From Arminella tubonensis (GTDB lineage Bacteria; Pseudomonadota; Alphaproteobacteria; Rhizobiales; Rhizobiaceae), in assembly GCF_003240585.1 (NCBI RefSeq), contig NZ_PCDP01000028.1:96549-160548 (forward strand): DNA of 64,000 nt, written 5' to 3'. The notes below the pieces were generated by a model, which saw nothing but the letters and a program-made list of their open reading frames with translations, made no database searches and had not been told where the DNA came from. A program made the position numbers and the translations under genes. The first letter of the stretch is position 1. The number at the start of each line of letters is the position of its first letter. Positions 28,671 to 36,953 of this stretch are shown here, in pieces.

Positions 28671-29287
28671 ATGTACCTTCTCACGGTCGCGAGTATCTGG
28701 ACTATCGCTGCCCTGACACCGGGGCCTAATTTTCTCCTCGTCGTCCGGGTCGGCCTGACCGGGCCGCAAATCGTCGCGGTTGCCGCGGTCGCTGGCATCA
28801 TCACGGGAACATTTTTCTGGGGGCTTGCGGGCTGGCTCGGTATCGGCTCGCTGTTCACCGCCGCGCCATTTGCCTACGCGGTTGCCAAGATGGCGGGAGG
28901 TGTCTACCTCCTGTGGCTGGCCTGCGGCTGCTCTGGCTGGCCCGCCACCGGGAAAGCAAGATTGCTGTGAAAGAAAACAAAGGCGCCCTGACGCCGATGC
29001 AGGCATGGCAGATGGGGCTGGCAACCAATCTTGCCAATCCGAAATCGGCACTTTTCGTTGCGAGCCTGTTTGCAGCAACGATGTCGCCCGGAGAGCGTTG
29101 GATCCACGGGGCGGCAGGGGTCGCCGTTATGATGGCGATCTCGGCGGTCTGGTACGGGTTTCTAGCCCTCGCACTCAGCCACCGTTCCGCGGCACAGGTC
29201 TATCAAAAAGCCCGACGCGTGGTCGATGCAATGGCAGGTGTGATCTTTATCGGCTTCGGCGCGAAGCTCGCGTTCAGTCAACATTGA
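28671..29287 (+). pseudogene. LysE/RhtB-type exporter gene broken by a single-base frameshift
   Basis: A LysE-superfamily amino-acid exporter split between two frames. The first frame (28671-28970) has the family start YLLTVASIWTIAALTPGPNFLLVVRVGLTG and runs to GGVYLLWLACG. The second (from about 28913 to 29287) carries GLRLLWLARHRES, the conserved AWQMGLATNLANPKSALFV and the final helix VVDAMAGVIFIGFGAKLAF. Adding one G in the run CTGGCCTG near 28915-28920 would restore one reading frame of about 205 codons, the usual LysE length. It is either a recent pseudogene or a base-calling error. Confidence 0.82.
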
Positions 29288-29317
29288 CCGAACGCGAGAC
29301 GCGCGCTTGTCATCTGG

Positions 29318-29824
29318 TTAGACTTTTGCCCGCACGGGGAGCTTCCAGCCGGGTCGGACGAAATGGCATGTGTAGCCATTCGGGATGCGCTCGAGATAGT
29401 CCTGATGTTCAGGTTCGGCTTCCCAGAATGGGCCTACCGGCGCGACGTCAGTCACCACCTTGCCCGGCCACAATCCGGACGCATCGACATCCGCGATCGT
29501 ATCCCTTGCCACCCGTTCCTGTTCGGGGCTTGTGTAAAAGATCGCCGAACGATAACTCACGCCGACATCGTTACCCTGGCGGTTTTTTGTACTCGGATCG
29601 TGAATCTGGAAAAAGAATTCGAGAATGTCGCGATAGCTGATCCTGGCGGGGTCGAAGATGATCTCGATCGCCTCCGCATGGGTTCCGTGATTGCGGTAGG
29701 TCGCATTCGGCACATCGCCGCCACTGTAGCCAACACGCGTTGAAATCACGCCGTTGTAGCGGCGAATGAGATCTTGCATGCCCCAAAAGCAACCACCGGC
29801 AAGGACTGCACGTTCTTCGGTCAT
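29318..29824 (-). CDS. msrA: Peptide methionine-S-sulfoxide reductase, cytosolic
   Basis: A 168-residue MsrA that reduces methionine-S-sulfoxide in damaged proteins. The start at 29824 follows AAGGAGA. The catalytic motif GCFWGMQ lies near residue 11-17. The later family motifs [35 protein letters not shown] and [14 protein letters not shown] are all present. It lacks a signal peptide, unlike the second MsrA at 31801. It follows the GST at 29896 on the same strand with a 71-base gap, so they may share a transcript. Confidence 0.92.
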   Translation of the reverse strand: MTEERAVLAGGCFWGMQDLIRRYNGVISTRVGYSGGDVPNATYRNHGTHAEAIEIIFDPARISYRDILEFFFQIHDPSTKNRQGNDVGVSYRSAIFYTSPEQERVARDTIADVDASGLWPGKVVTDVAPVGPFWEAEPEHQDYLERIPNGYTCHFVRPGWKLPVRAKV

Positions 29825-29895
29825 GGGATGTTCTCCTTTTTTCCTCATATAGACTTCCCGGCCTTCGACTTCCATATCCGGCCGGCGCCTGTGGT

Positions 29896-30531
29896 TCATT
29901 TTCTGGGTGCCGGAGCATTGTCGGCGAAGGCCCGAATTGCGCGAAGATTGGCAACGATCCTGGCAATATTGGGCCATTGCTCGAGATCCAGCCCGATGCG
30001 TTCGGTGCCGACCGCCTGGGGAAAGAGAAAGATATCGGCCATAGACGGAAAATCTCCGACAACGAATGGGCCGGTTCGCCGGTTGGCAATCAGTGTTTCA
30101 ACAGCGGTCATCCCTTCCTTGATCCAGTGGCGATTCCAATCCGCGACGACGCTCGCGTCAACGCCAGGAATTGCGCCGAGCCGCGCGGCAATGCGCGGGG
30201 TTAGCAGGGCGTGGACTTCGGATGCGATCGCCATGGCGATGGAACGTGAGAAAGCTTTGGCCTCAAGATCTTGCGGCAGCAGTGGCGGCTCTGGATGAAG
30301 TTCATCAAGGTACTCGATGATAGCAAGCGACTGCGTGATCAACGACCCCTCATCCGTCGACAGAGCCGGCACCAGCCCTTGCGGATTAACGTTGAGATAG
30401 CCCGCCTGACGGTTTTCGGCATCCGCGCCAAGGATGCCAATCGGAAGTTTCTCGACAGAGAGCCCTTTCAGGGCCAATGCAATGCGCACTCGTGACGTCG
30501 CTGACGAGATTTCATTCTCATAGAGTTTCAT
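29896..30531 (-). CDS. Glutathione S-transferase, maleylacetoacetate-isomerase-like
   Basis: A 211-residue GST. The start at 30531 has a TAAGGAGA site. The N-terminal fold reads [23 protein letters not shown], in the style of zeta-class enzymes, but the usual SSCS active-site run reads SSATS, so the cysteine is absent. [11 protein letters not shown] and [13 protein letters not shown] form the glutathione site, and [18 protein letters not shown] is the C-terminal capping box. Because of the missing cysteine, a true maleylacetoacetate isomerase role is uncertain; no tyrosine-degradation genes are nearby. The ATG lies inside the 3' end of the small upstream gene. Confidence 0.85.
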   Translation of the reverse strand: MKLYENEISSATSRVRIALALKGLSVEKLPIGILGADAENRQAGYLNVNPQGLVPALSTDEGSLITQSLAIIEYLDELHPEPPLLPQDLEAKAFSRSIAMAIASEVHALLTPRIAARLGAIPGVDASVVADWNRHWIKEGMTAVETLIANRRTGPFVVGDFPSMADIFLFPQAVGTERIGLDLEQWPNIARIVANLRAIRAFADNAPAPRK

Positions 30532-30706
30532 TGCTTGTCTCCTTATCCATCCGGACTTGCACGCGCTCCAGATCGGAAGAGCGGTCTGGTGAGGGCGCCT
30601 TCTCGATCGTTGCGGCAGCAACAGTTGGTTCCCTTGGCTCGGGATCGTAAGCGCATGGCGATGCCAGCACTGCGATGCCGATCAGACATTTGACGGCGAA
30701 CTGCAT
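30518..30706 (-). CDS. Small exported or membrane-anchored protein coupled to the GST
   Basis: A 62-residue protein starting MQFAVKCLIGIAVLASPCAY: a hydrophobic segment of about 14 residues that could be a signal peptide, with a cysteine in a non-standard lipobox (ASPC). The rest is short and charged (DPEPREPTVAAATIEKAPSP). AAGGTGA is upstream at workable spacing. Its 3' end overlaps the GST start by 14 bases, which suggests coupled translation. Family unknown. Confidence 0.5.
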   Translation of the reverse strand: MQFAVKCLIGIAVLASPCAYDPEPREPTVAAATIEKAPSPDRSSDLERVQVRMDKETSNETL

Positions 30707-30786
30707 GAGATTGTCACCTTCTGTAAAATGGCGAAAGCCGGTGGAAATCGCACGCCGATAGATCATCGGCCCTCGACGTGCGTTTG

Positions 30787-31135
30787 TCATCTGTTCAGCG
30801 ACGAACCAGCGTTGGCCAACGAGCGGAACGCTGCCCGGATCTCGACGCTGGAGAGTTCGGGCTCTTCCCAGGAGCGCCTGGAGCTGAGCCAGTTGCACGC
30901 CCTGGGACTGGTCGGACACTGTTTCCTTGGCCGGCCACCGCGTTACCAGAACGCGGCGACGGAGATCGACGAGGTCCTTTTCGGGTACCTTGACATGAAA
31001 CGGTCGGATTGCCGGATCGGCGGCAGCCGATGCCGTCCTTGCGCCGTGGAGGCGGTCACCAAGGCAGTCGCTGAAAGGGAAACAAAACGACGCTGCGAAA
31101 TTGAGATTTTGAGAGAGTGCCGCCTGCTTAATCAC
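30787..31135 (-). pseudogene. Epoxide hydrolase remnant with large internal deletion
   Basis: The minus strand encodes a signal-like start, then IRPFHVKVPEKDLVDLRRRV and TRWPAKETVSDQSQGVQLAQ, the N-terminal domain of the EHN-type epoxide hydrolases. Immediately after LQAL the reading moves by one frame into WEEPELSSVEIRAAFRSL, which resembles the extreme C-terminus of the same family. The whole alpha/beta-hydrolase core (roughly 300 residues) is therefore missing. This is a dead relic of a secreted epoxide hydrolase. Confidence 0.7.
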
Positions 31136-31156
31136 CGGCAGGCATATTGAACCGGC

Positions 31157-31576
31157 TCAAACCACATTGATCACGACGTCGATGTTGCCACGCGTAGCCT
31201 TGGAGTACGGGCAAGTCTGGTGTGCGGCATTTGCCAGGGCCTGGGCAACTTCGTGATCCAGACCGGGCAGACTGACGTTCAAGCGAGCCTGCAGAAAGTA
31301 GGCGTCGTCTGCACGACACAGGTCGCTTTCAGCATCGACAGCCGTATCGGCAGGGATCGCGATATTCATCGTGCGCGCTGCGAGCCCCATTGCCCCGACA
31401 AAGCAGCCTGACCATCCCGCTGCGGGCATCAGCTCCGGATTTGTGCCGCTGCCGGCCGTGTCGGGAACCGTAAACCGGACATCCAGATGGCCGTCGTCGC
31501 TACGACCGCTGCCGCCGTCCCCGCCTCCTGTTGTGAGGGTCTTACCTGTGTAGAGTGCTTTCACTTGCTGCGACAT
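31157..31576 (-). CDS. ohr: Organic hydroperoxide resistance protein (Ohr/OsmC family)
   Basis: A 139-residue thiol peroxidase reducing organic hydroperoxides and peroxynitrite. The start at 31576 has an AAAGGAGA site. The two catalytic cysteines are in GWSGCFVGAMG (about residue 60) and HQTCPYSKATRGN (about residue 124), with the family tail NIDVVINVV. No OhrR-type MarR regulator is adjacent. Instead the upstream region carries a 77-base module that is repeated upstream of the dipZ-type gene, so control by the nearby two-component system is inferred. Confidence 0.9.
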   Translation of the reverse strand: MSQQVKALYTGKTLTTGGGDGGSGRSDDGHLDVRFTVPDTAGSGTNPELMPAAGWSGCFVGAMGLAARTMNIAIPADTAVDAESDLCRADDAYFLQARLNVSLPGLDHEVAQALANAAHQTCPYSKATRGNIDVVINVV

Positions 31577-31621
31577 GATGTTGTCTCCTTTGGTTGGTGG
31601 CGCCGGGCGCATGGCCGAACG

Positions 31622-31698
31622 CCAGCCATTGACCGCATAAGGCGCCCGCGACGTATCCCGCATGTGTCCTGATTGATCGAAATTGTAACGAAGTGTGT
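31622..31698 (-). promoter_or_regulatory. Shared promoter module upstream of ohr (copy A)
   Basis: A 77-base stretch that aligns without gaps to 34375-34451 with 64 identical bases by hand count, including GACCGCATAAGGC, TATCCCGCATGTGTCC and TGTAACGAAGTGT. Within it ACGTAT (31651-31656) and ATGTGT (31662-31667) form an imperfect direct repeat spaced 11 bases start to start, the spacing used by OmpR/PhoB-type regulators. Confidence 0.7.
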
Positions 31699-31740
31699 GA
31701 GCAAGCCTGGAGCGATAGACCGAGGCATTCGGATGCCAAA

Positions 31741-31769
31741 GAGGCTGCCGTGATTCCCACGGCAGTCTC
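31741..31769 (-). terminator. Hairpin between msrA (second copy) and the ohr promoter
   Basis: GAGGCTGCCGTG (31741-31752) and CACGGCAGTCTC (31758-31769) form a 12-bp stem with one non-Watson-Crick pair and a 5-nt loop. It lies 32 bases beyond the msrA stop and before the ohr promoter. The T-run after it on the minus strand is short (CTCTTTGG), so termination may be partial. Confidence 0.55.
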
Positions 31770-31800
31770 ACAAATTTCCTGGGAAAAACTGATACTTACG

Positions 31801-32541
31801 TCAACCTTGGCCGGCCGAGGCCAGAACCGGCTTCTCTCGATAGAATTGCGGAAAGTAGCTTTTCAGGTTGTCGATCTTCGCCTGCTCGTTGAACGCGATG
31901 TAGGGATTGGTCGGATTGTTGACCATGTAGTCCTGGTGGTAGGCTTCGGCCTTGTAGAAGGGCTTTCCCGTTTCAATCGAGGTCGCAATCTTCGCCTTGA
32001 AGACACCAGCTGTTTCTAGCTGCGCGATATAGTCTGACGCGACCTTCGCCTGTTCCGCATTGACCGGAAAGATAGCCGACCGATATTGCGTGCCGACATC
32101 AGGTCCCTGCCGGTCGACCTGCGTCGGGTCGTGGGCGACGGAGAAATAGATCTGCAACAACTTGCCATAACTGATTTGACGCGGATCGAACGTGACTTGA
32201 ACGACCTCGGCGTGGCCGGTGTTGCCGGTCTCCACCAGGTCGTAAGTCGCAGTGTCCGTGCTGCCGCCGGCATATCCTGATGTGGCGTTGATAACACCGT
32301 CGACGTGCTGGAACATGCCCTGGACGCCCCAGAAGCAACCGCCTGCCAAGATCGCCGTCTGCGCCTCGCTCGTCTTGACAACGTCGTGGAGTGCGGCGGG
32401 AACAAGCCTCGGGTCCTCGGCTGCCGACGTAGAGTTGCCAAGCAATGAGGCACCGAGCAGGGCCAGAAGACCTCCAACAACAAGAAAGGGTATGGTGTCC
32501 CTGACCGCTTTCAGGATATTCGATTGAGCTTTATCGCGCAT
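31801..32541 (-). CDS. msrA: Peptide methionine-S-sulfoxide reductase with N-terminal membrane anchor
   Basis: A 246-residue MsrA with an N-terminal hydrophobic segment (IPFLVVGGLLALLGASLLG, about residues 17-35) that should place the enzyme in the periplasm, anchored or cleaved. The catalytic motif is [14 protein letters not shown] (about residue 70). TGHAEVVQVTFDPRQISYGKLL, PDVGTQYRSAIFP and AEAYHQDYMVNNP follow, with the resolving cysteine seemingly absent in this form. It directly follows the dipZ-type gene; an ATG at 32556 overlaps that stop (ATGA), while 32541 has the better GAGGAA site. A periplasmic MsrA beside a transmembrane thiol-reductant supplier makes functional sense. Confidence 0.88.
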   Translation of the reverse strand: MRDKAQSNILKAVRDTIPFLVVGGLLALLGASLLGNSTSAAEDPRLVPAALHDVVKTSEAQTAILAGGCFWGVQGMFQHVDGVINATSGYAGGSTDTATYDLVETGNTGHAEVVQVTFDPRQISYGKLLQIYFSVAHDPTQVDRQGPDVGTQYRSAIFPVNAEQAKVASDYIAQLETAGVFKAKIATSIETGKPFYKAEAYHQDYMVNNPTNPYIAFNEQAKIDNLKSYFPQFYREKPVLASAGQG

Positions 32542-32552
32542 GATGGATTTCC

Positions 32553-34325
32553 TCATCCAAAAGTGAAGACAAAGGCTTCGACGCCGGGATCGAGGAAGCG
32601 AACCTCGAAGGTCCGTTCCTCGACATCGTCCACTTGGCGCACCAGTTGATAGAGGCGCGTTTCGGTGACGGTTCCGTTGCCATTGGCATCGATATCGGCG
32701 CCATGACTTTCGCCTGGTGCCTTTCCGTCGACCGTGACCTGAAACCGCACCGGTTTACCGTCAGCATTGGGACCGAGAACGAGGTGCAGATCGCGGGCGC
32801 TGAACCTGTAGGTGATACCGCCACCCGACTGGTTGAGCGTGGCCTGCTCGGGCCCGACCGTCCAGTTGCCGGAAAGGCCCCACTCATTGAGCCCGGGCTT
32901 TGGCGTGGTGTAGGTCGCGGCCGTGTCCGCCCTCAAGCCTTCAGGAGAGACGAGGTTCGAGGCTTCCTTGTAGCCGATATACGTTTCGGTCGACCGAATG
33001 CTGCTGAGATCAGCGGCCGCCTCGGCGCCCTTGGCCACAGGCTTTACGACGTCGCTCTCGGCCTTCTGGCTTCCGGCTTCGGCCAGCAGGTCCTGGATGG
33101 CCTTCTCTGCCTTGTCGTAGTCGCCCTCGCCGAAATGGTGATATCTGATCTGTCCCTTGGCATCGACAAGGTAGTGAGCCGGCCAGTAGTTGTTGTCGAA
33201 TGCGCGCCAGATCTTGAAGTCGTTGTCGATGGCGACGGGATAGCCGATCTTGAAGTCGCCGATCGCCCGTTTGACATTGTCGATCTTCTTTTCGAATGCG
33301 AATTCCGGCGAATGAACCCCGATCACCACGAGGCCCTGATCCCGGTATTTGTCCGCCCAGGCCTGAACATAGGGCAGCGTGCGAATGCAGTTGATGCAGG
33401 AATAGGTCCAGAAATCGACCAGCACGACCTTGCCGCGAAGCTGGTCAGTGGTCAGCGGCTGCGAATTCGGCCATTCAGCTGCGCCGCCGAGCGAGGGAAA
33501 TCGACCTTCGACCGGCAGGTCGCTGCGAAAACCCTGACGCGCGTCGCCTGCCGCCAGCGTCATGCTGTTGCTCGCGACCAGGGTCGGCTTGGAGTTGCGC
33601 GCGTTGAAGCTGTCGAGAAGTGTCTGTTCGATCCTGCCCGTGCCAACGCTCGAAAGGCGCGCCAGAAAGCCGGTGTCTGCGCCAAGGCTGATCGCAACGA
33701 CGCCGCCAAGCACCGCGATGCCGAGACCGCGGCGAACCCATTCGCCAGCGCCAAGCGACTGCTTCATCACCGTAAATACCCGTCCACCAATCAGGAGGGC
33801 AACGGCAAGCGACGTCGCCGCCCCAGCGGCGTAGGCAGCAAGAAGCAGGGTCGTCTGAACGTTGGCACCCTGAAGAGCCGCACCTGTTAGTACCAGTCCC
33901 AGTATGGGACCGGCGCAAGGCGCCCAAAGCAAGCCCGTGGCGATACCAAGGACGAGCGAGCCGCCTGCCGTCGATACGGAACGCGGTCCGGTGCTCGAAT
34001 GCAGAAGCCTGTTTGCAAACGCAACGATCGGCCCGGTGAGCACGGTAGCCAGCTGTGGCGACAGAAGCGTCACACCAAAGACGGCTAGCAGCGCGATGGC
34101 AGCGTAGCGACCATATTCATTGGCATGAACCGCCCAGCTGCCACCGATCGCGGCAAGCGTGGCCACGACGGCAAAGGTCATTGCCATCCCGGCAAGCATC
34201 GGCAGCGTACTTTTGACGAAGGGCTGTCCCGCGCGCGCAAAAAGGAAGGGAAGGACCGGAAGGATGCACGGACTGAGTATGGTCAGCATGCCTGCGAGAT
34301 AGGCAATTGCGAGAAGGGTCATCAT
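32553..34325 (-). CDS. DipZ-type CcdA/thioredoxin fusion, periplasmic thiol reductant carrier
   Basis: A 590-residue inner-membrane protein. Residues 1-240 are a CcdA/DsbD-type electron carrier with about six helices and the paired cysteines in LSPCILPVLPFLF and WAPCAGPILGLVL. Residues about 290-440 are a periplasmic TlpA/thioredoxin-like domain with the redox motif DFWTYSCINCIRTLPYV. Residues about 470-590 are a beta-rich DipZ C-terminal domain (AIYRFSARDLHLVLG-like region: ITYRFSARDLHLVLGPNAD). Electrons from cytosolic thioredoxin would pass to periplasmic targets such as the co-transcribed MsrA. The promoter carries the shared 77-base module. Confidence 0.9.
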   Translation of the reverse strand: MMTLLAIAYLAGMLTILSPCILPVLPFLFARAGQPFVKSTLPMLAGMAMTFAVVATLAAIGGSWAVHANEYGRYAAIALLAVFGVTLLSPQLATVLTGPIVAFANRLLHSSTGPRSVSTAGGSLVLGIATGLLWAPCAGPILGLVLTGAALQGANVQTTLLLAAYAAGAATSLAVALLIGGRVFTVMKQSLGAGEWVRRGLGIAVLGGVVAISLGADTGFLARLSSVGTGRIEQTLLDSFNARNSKPTLVASNSMTLAAGDARQGFRSDLPVEGRFPSLGGAAEWPNSQPLTTDQLRGKVVLVDFWTYSCINCIRTLPYVQAWADKYRDQGLVVIGVHSPEFAFEKKIDNVKRAIGDFKIGYPVAIDNDFKIWRAFDNNYWPAHYLVDAKGQIRYHHFGEGDYDKAEKAIQDLLAEAGSQKAESDVVKPVAKGAEAAADLSSIRSTETYIGYKEASNLVSPEGLRADTAATYTTPKPGLNEWGLSGNWTVGPEQATLNQSGGGITYRFSARDLHLVLGPNADGKPVRFQVTVDGKAPGESHGADIDANGNGTVTETRLYQLVRQVDDVEERTFEVRFLDPGVEAFVFTFG

Positions 34326-34374
34326 CGTTTCTTTCGAACGGATTGATCGGGCGCCTAGGCGCGACGGCTGGAGA

Positions 34375-34451
34375 CCAGCCGTTGACCGCATAAGGCAGTC
34401 GTCAGGTATCCCGCATGTGTCCCGATCGGGCGAAAGTGTAACGAAGTGTCT
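34375..34451 (-). promoter_or_regulatory. Shared promoter module upstream of dipZ-type gene (copy B)
   Basis: Copy B of the 77-base module, 64 of 77 bases identical to the one before ohr. Its core is AGGTATCCCGCATGTGT: AGGTAT (34404-34409) and ATGTGT (34415-34420) are spaced 11 bases. Identity this high in non-coding sequence, with the core best kept, points to shared regulation or a recent promoter duplication. Confidence 0.7.
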
Positions 34452-34550
34452 AAGGTGGGTACGACCGTACAATGCCGTACAAAAAGAACGCGCCGACCCC
34501 GAAGGCCAGCAAGACCCCCGCCCTTCAAGGCTCTCGGCTATTTCAGCTCA

Positions 34551-35873
34551 TCAATGAATGGAGATTTCGGCGCAAAGGCCACCGCCCTCGCGATTGCGTA
34601 GCTTGAGCGAGCCCCCGATTGCCAGCGCAAGCTGCTGGGCAATGGCCAATCCCAGCCCCGTCCCCCCGGTTCCCCGGTTTCGGGATTGCTCCAGCCGGAA
34701 AAACGGCTGCATGACTGCGTCGAGCTGATCCTCGGGAATTCCGGATCCGCGATCGAGCACCTTTATGGAAACGACACCCTTGTGATCCCGCTCCACGTAT
34801 ATTTCCGCAGAGCCGCCGAACTTCAGTGCATTATCTATCAGGTTTGTCAGTATCCGACGAAGGGCGTGCGGCCGGGTTACGATCGCGCCATCGATCTTTT
34901 CTACCACCGTCACCGCCTTGCCCACATCCTGGTAATCATAGGCGAGGCTCTCGATGAACGAGCCGATATCGATCCGGGAGGACTTCTCGCTATTTCCATG
35001 GGCGCTGCGGGCATAGGCCACCCCTTCATGGACGAGACGCTCGATCTCGGCCAGATCCTGGACCAGTTTCTCCTTCTCAACGGAATCCTCTGCGATTTCA
35101 GCGCGAAGCTTCATGCGCGTGATCGGCGTTTGCAGGTCATGCGAGATCGCCGCCAGGATTTCTACTCTTTCCTCGAGATAATGGGCGATACGATCCCGCA
35201 TCGCGTTGAAGGCCGTCGCCGCATAGGCGACCTCGCTTGGCCCCGTTTCGCTTAGCCGCGGTGTGTTCCTGTTCGGATCAAGCGCATCTGCGGCGTTGGC
35301 GAAATTGACGAGGGGACGGATCACTTGGCGAACGGCAAACCATGTGCAGAGAATGAGAAGAATGAGCTGCGCGACAAGGACATATGGCAACCACTGCGCC
35401 AAAGGCATGATCGGCGCGGGGTTGACATCGATCGTCAGTGGATTGCTATCGCTGAGCGTCAGGTGCGCCTGAAGGCGCTTGCCATCGCCGGGAATAGACT
35501 GGAATTCTATGGGGAAACGCGGATCGACGGCTTCTCTTATCTTCGCCGCGATACCGGCACTCTGATCGCTCAACGTGTCGATGCCGGGAAGTCCGGCGTT
35601 TAGCTCATATCGATAGGTTCCTCGGTCGAGACGATCCAGCCAATCCGGCCGCTCGGCCGCCGGCAGGCGATCCAGAATGGCGATCGAGGTCGCCACATCG
35701 TTCTCGAGTGTGTTGAGCATGACGGTCTTGGCCGTCATGTGGCGTTCCAGGAACTGGGCGGTGAAGGTGAGCCCCTGCGAAAGCATCAGGCCAGCGAGCA
35801 AGATCAGGAATAGTCTCGACCCCAAACTGCGCGGCCAGAGCCGAAATGGCTTGAATGCCATCATGGCGCTCAT
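34551..35873 (-). CDS. Two-component sensor histidine kinase
   Basis: A 440-residue membrane sensor kinase. Two transmembrane segments (about residues 18-38 and 160-182) enclose a periplasmic domain of about 120 residues without cysteines. A HAMP linker (RQVIRPLVNFANAADAL) follows. The H-box is ILAAISHDLQTPITRMKLRAEIA (phospho-acceptor His near 247), and the ATPase part has N-box LTNLIDNALKFGG, G1 DRGSGIPE and G2 GGTGLGLAIAQQL. The ATG overlaps the response-regulator stop (ATGA). It belongs to the EnvZ-like kinases paired with OmpR-type regulators. Confidence 0.92.
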   Translation of the reverse strand: MSAMMAFKPFRLWPRSLGSRLFLILLAGLMLSQGLTFTAQFLERHMTAKTVMLNTLENDVATSIAILDRLPAAERPDWLDRLDRGTYRYELNAGLPGIDTLSDQSAGIAAKIREAVDPRFPIEFQSIPGDGKRLQAHLTLSDSNPLTIDVNPAPIMPLAQWLPYVLVAQLILLILCTWFAVRQVIRPLVNFANAADALDPNRNTPRLSETGPSEVAYAATAFNAMRDRIAHYLEERVEILAAISHDLQTPITRMKLRAEIAEDSVEKEKLVQDLAEIERLVHEGVAYARSAHGNSEKSSRIDIGSFIESLAYDYQDVGKAVTVVEKIDGAIVTRPHALRRILTNLIDNALKFGGSAEIYVERDHKGVVSIKVLDRGSGIPEDQLDAVMQPFFRLEQSRNRGTGGTGLGLAIAQQLALAIGGSLKLRNREGGGLCAEISIH

Positions 35874-36610
35874 CGGCGGAGCTCGGAAATTTCGACCGGC
35901 ATCGCAAGCACGTATCCTTCGCTGCGAACGGTCTTGATGTAGGCGGGCTCGCGCGCGTCGTCGCCAAGGCGCTGTCGAAGCCGGCTAACCAGAAGGTCGA
36001 TGGAGCGGTCGAAAAGCTCGGCCTCGCGGCCCTGTGTAAGGTTCAAGAGCTGATCCCGATTGAGAACCCGCTGCGGATGGTCGACAAAGGCGCGAAGCAG
36101 GCGATATTCGGCCCCGCTGAGGGCTATGGCCGTTCCGTCTCGATCGAGCAGATGCCGGCCTGACGTGTCGAGCTGCCAGGCGCCGAAGGTCAACAACTGG
36201 CCGACTTCCGTCACCTGCAGATTGGGAGGCAGCATCCGCGCCCGGCGTAGAATGGCCTTTATGCGTGCAAGCAGTTCCCGCGCCGCGAAAGGCTTCGCCA
36301 GATAGTCATCCGCGCCCATTTCCAGACCGACGATGCGGTCCGTCTCGTCGCTTCGCGCCGTCAGCATCAGGACCGGTGTCGACTTGTGTTTGCCCGCCCT
36401 GAGCTCGCGACACAGCACCAGACCGTCGTCGCCCGGCATCATGACGTCAAGAACAATCAGGTCGACCGAGTTGGCCTCGAGAAACGCCCGCATATGCCGA
36501 CCGTCGGCGGCGACGGTCACGCGCAGGCCGTTCTTTGTCAGATAGGTCGAAACCAGCTCGCGAATTTCGCGATCGTCATCAACGACCAGGACGTGATCGA
36601 TGTGATCCAT
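35870..36610 (-). CDS. OmpR-family response regulator
   Basis: A 246-residue regulator. The receiver domain has the acidic pair in [10 protein letters not shown], the phospho-acceptor in [13 protein letters not shown] (Asp near 52) and the switch lysine in DDYLAKPF. The C-terminal winged helix has [26 protein letters not shown] and [17 protein letters not shown]. The ATG at 36610 (GAGGG upstream) is preferred to an in-frame TTG at 36619. It is encoded between two transcription units whose promoters share an 11-bp direct-repeat motif with the ohr promoter, so it is the likely activator of all three. Confidence 0.92.
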   Translation of the reverse strand: MDHIDHVLVVDDDREIRELVSTYLTKNGLRVTVAADGRHMRAFLEANSVDLIVLDVMMPGDDGLVLCRELRAGKHKSTPVLMLTARSDETDRIVGLEMGADDYLAKPFAARELLARIKAILRRARMLPPNLQVTEVGQLLTFGAWQLDTSGRHLLDRDGTAIALSGAEYRLLRAFVDHPQRVLNRDQLLNLTQGREAELFDRSIDLLVSRLRQRLGDDAREPAYIKTVRSEGYVLAMPVEISELRR

Positions 36611-36687
36611 TGTCGGCAACCCTCAATTCATGCTCAGGATAGCGTAACAGCAATTTCAAATCCCCAGGCGAGGCCAATTCGCTGACG

Positions 36688-36878
36688 TCACAGCTTTTCC
36701 TCAGTCTGGCTATCCGAGGCTGGCGGAGCTGCGGTGCCTTCACCGTCCGCCATCCCGGTCTGAAGTTCTTGATGCCTTTCGCCACGTCCCCCATCAGTTC
36801 AGGAATCTTGCCGCGGCCAAACAGCAGCAGAAGGATGGCGAGTGCGATCAGCCAGTGCCAGACGCTAAACGAGCCCAT
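36688..36878 (-). pseudogene. tatA: Mini-TatA gene broken by a single-base frameshift
   Basis: The first 39 residues are a standard Tat[21 protein letters not shown] followed by [19 protein letters not shown], i.e. one helix, the FGRGKIPEL hinge and the amphipathic helix. Near 36760-36763 the frame is lost. Inserting one A (CTTCAGACC to CTTCAAGACC) restores [14 protein letters not shown] and DSQTEEKL with a stop at 36688, giving a 63-residue TatA of normal length. As it stands, the frame runs on with unrelated residues into the response-regulator gene (to 36579). It may be a sequencing error, or the run-on product may still insert in the membrane. Confidence 0.85.
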
Positions 36879-36910
36879 GGGTGTTCCTTTCTATCGTTTG
36901 TTGATGAGCC

Positions 36911-36937
36911 GGCTATCCGCGCGAAGCGCGGATAGCC
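36911..36937 (-). promoter_or_regulatory. Perfect intercistronic hairpin between hydrolase and tatA genes
   Basis: GGCTATCCGCGC (36911-36922) and GCGCGGATAGCC (36926-36937) form a perfect 12-bp stem with a 3-nt GAA/TTC loop. No T-run follows on the minus strand, so it probably acts as an mRNA stabiliser or attenuator within the hydrolase-tatA-regulator-kinase operon. Confidence 0.6.
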
Positions 36938-36953
36938 TGTCGTCGCGCGGGGA

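Noticed and set aside
32634..33890. Long plus-strand open frame (418 codons)
   Set aside because: It is the antisense shadow of the dipZ-type gene; its translation is rich in R, D and G without family features, while the minus frame has clear CcdA and thioredoxin motifs.
31622..34451. The two 77-base similar regions as terminal repeats of a mobile element
   Set aside because: They are direct copies, each upstream of a gene start in the same orientation, no transposase lies between, and a third diverged copy sits before another gene; promoter modules explain them better.
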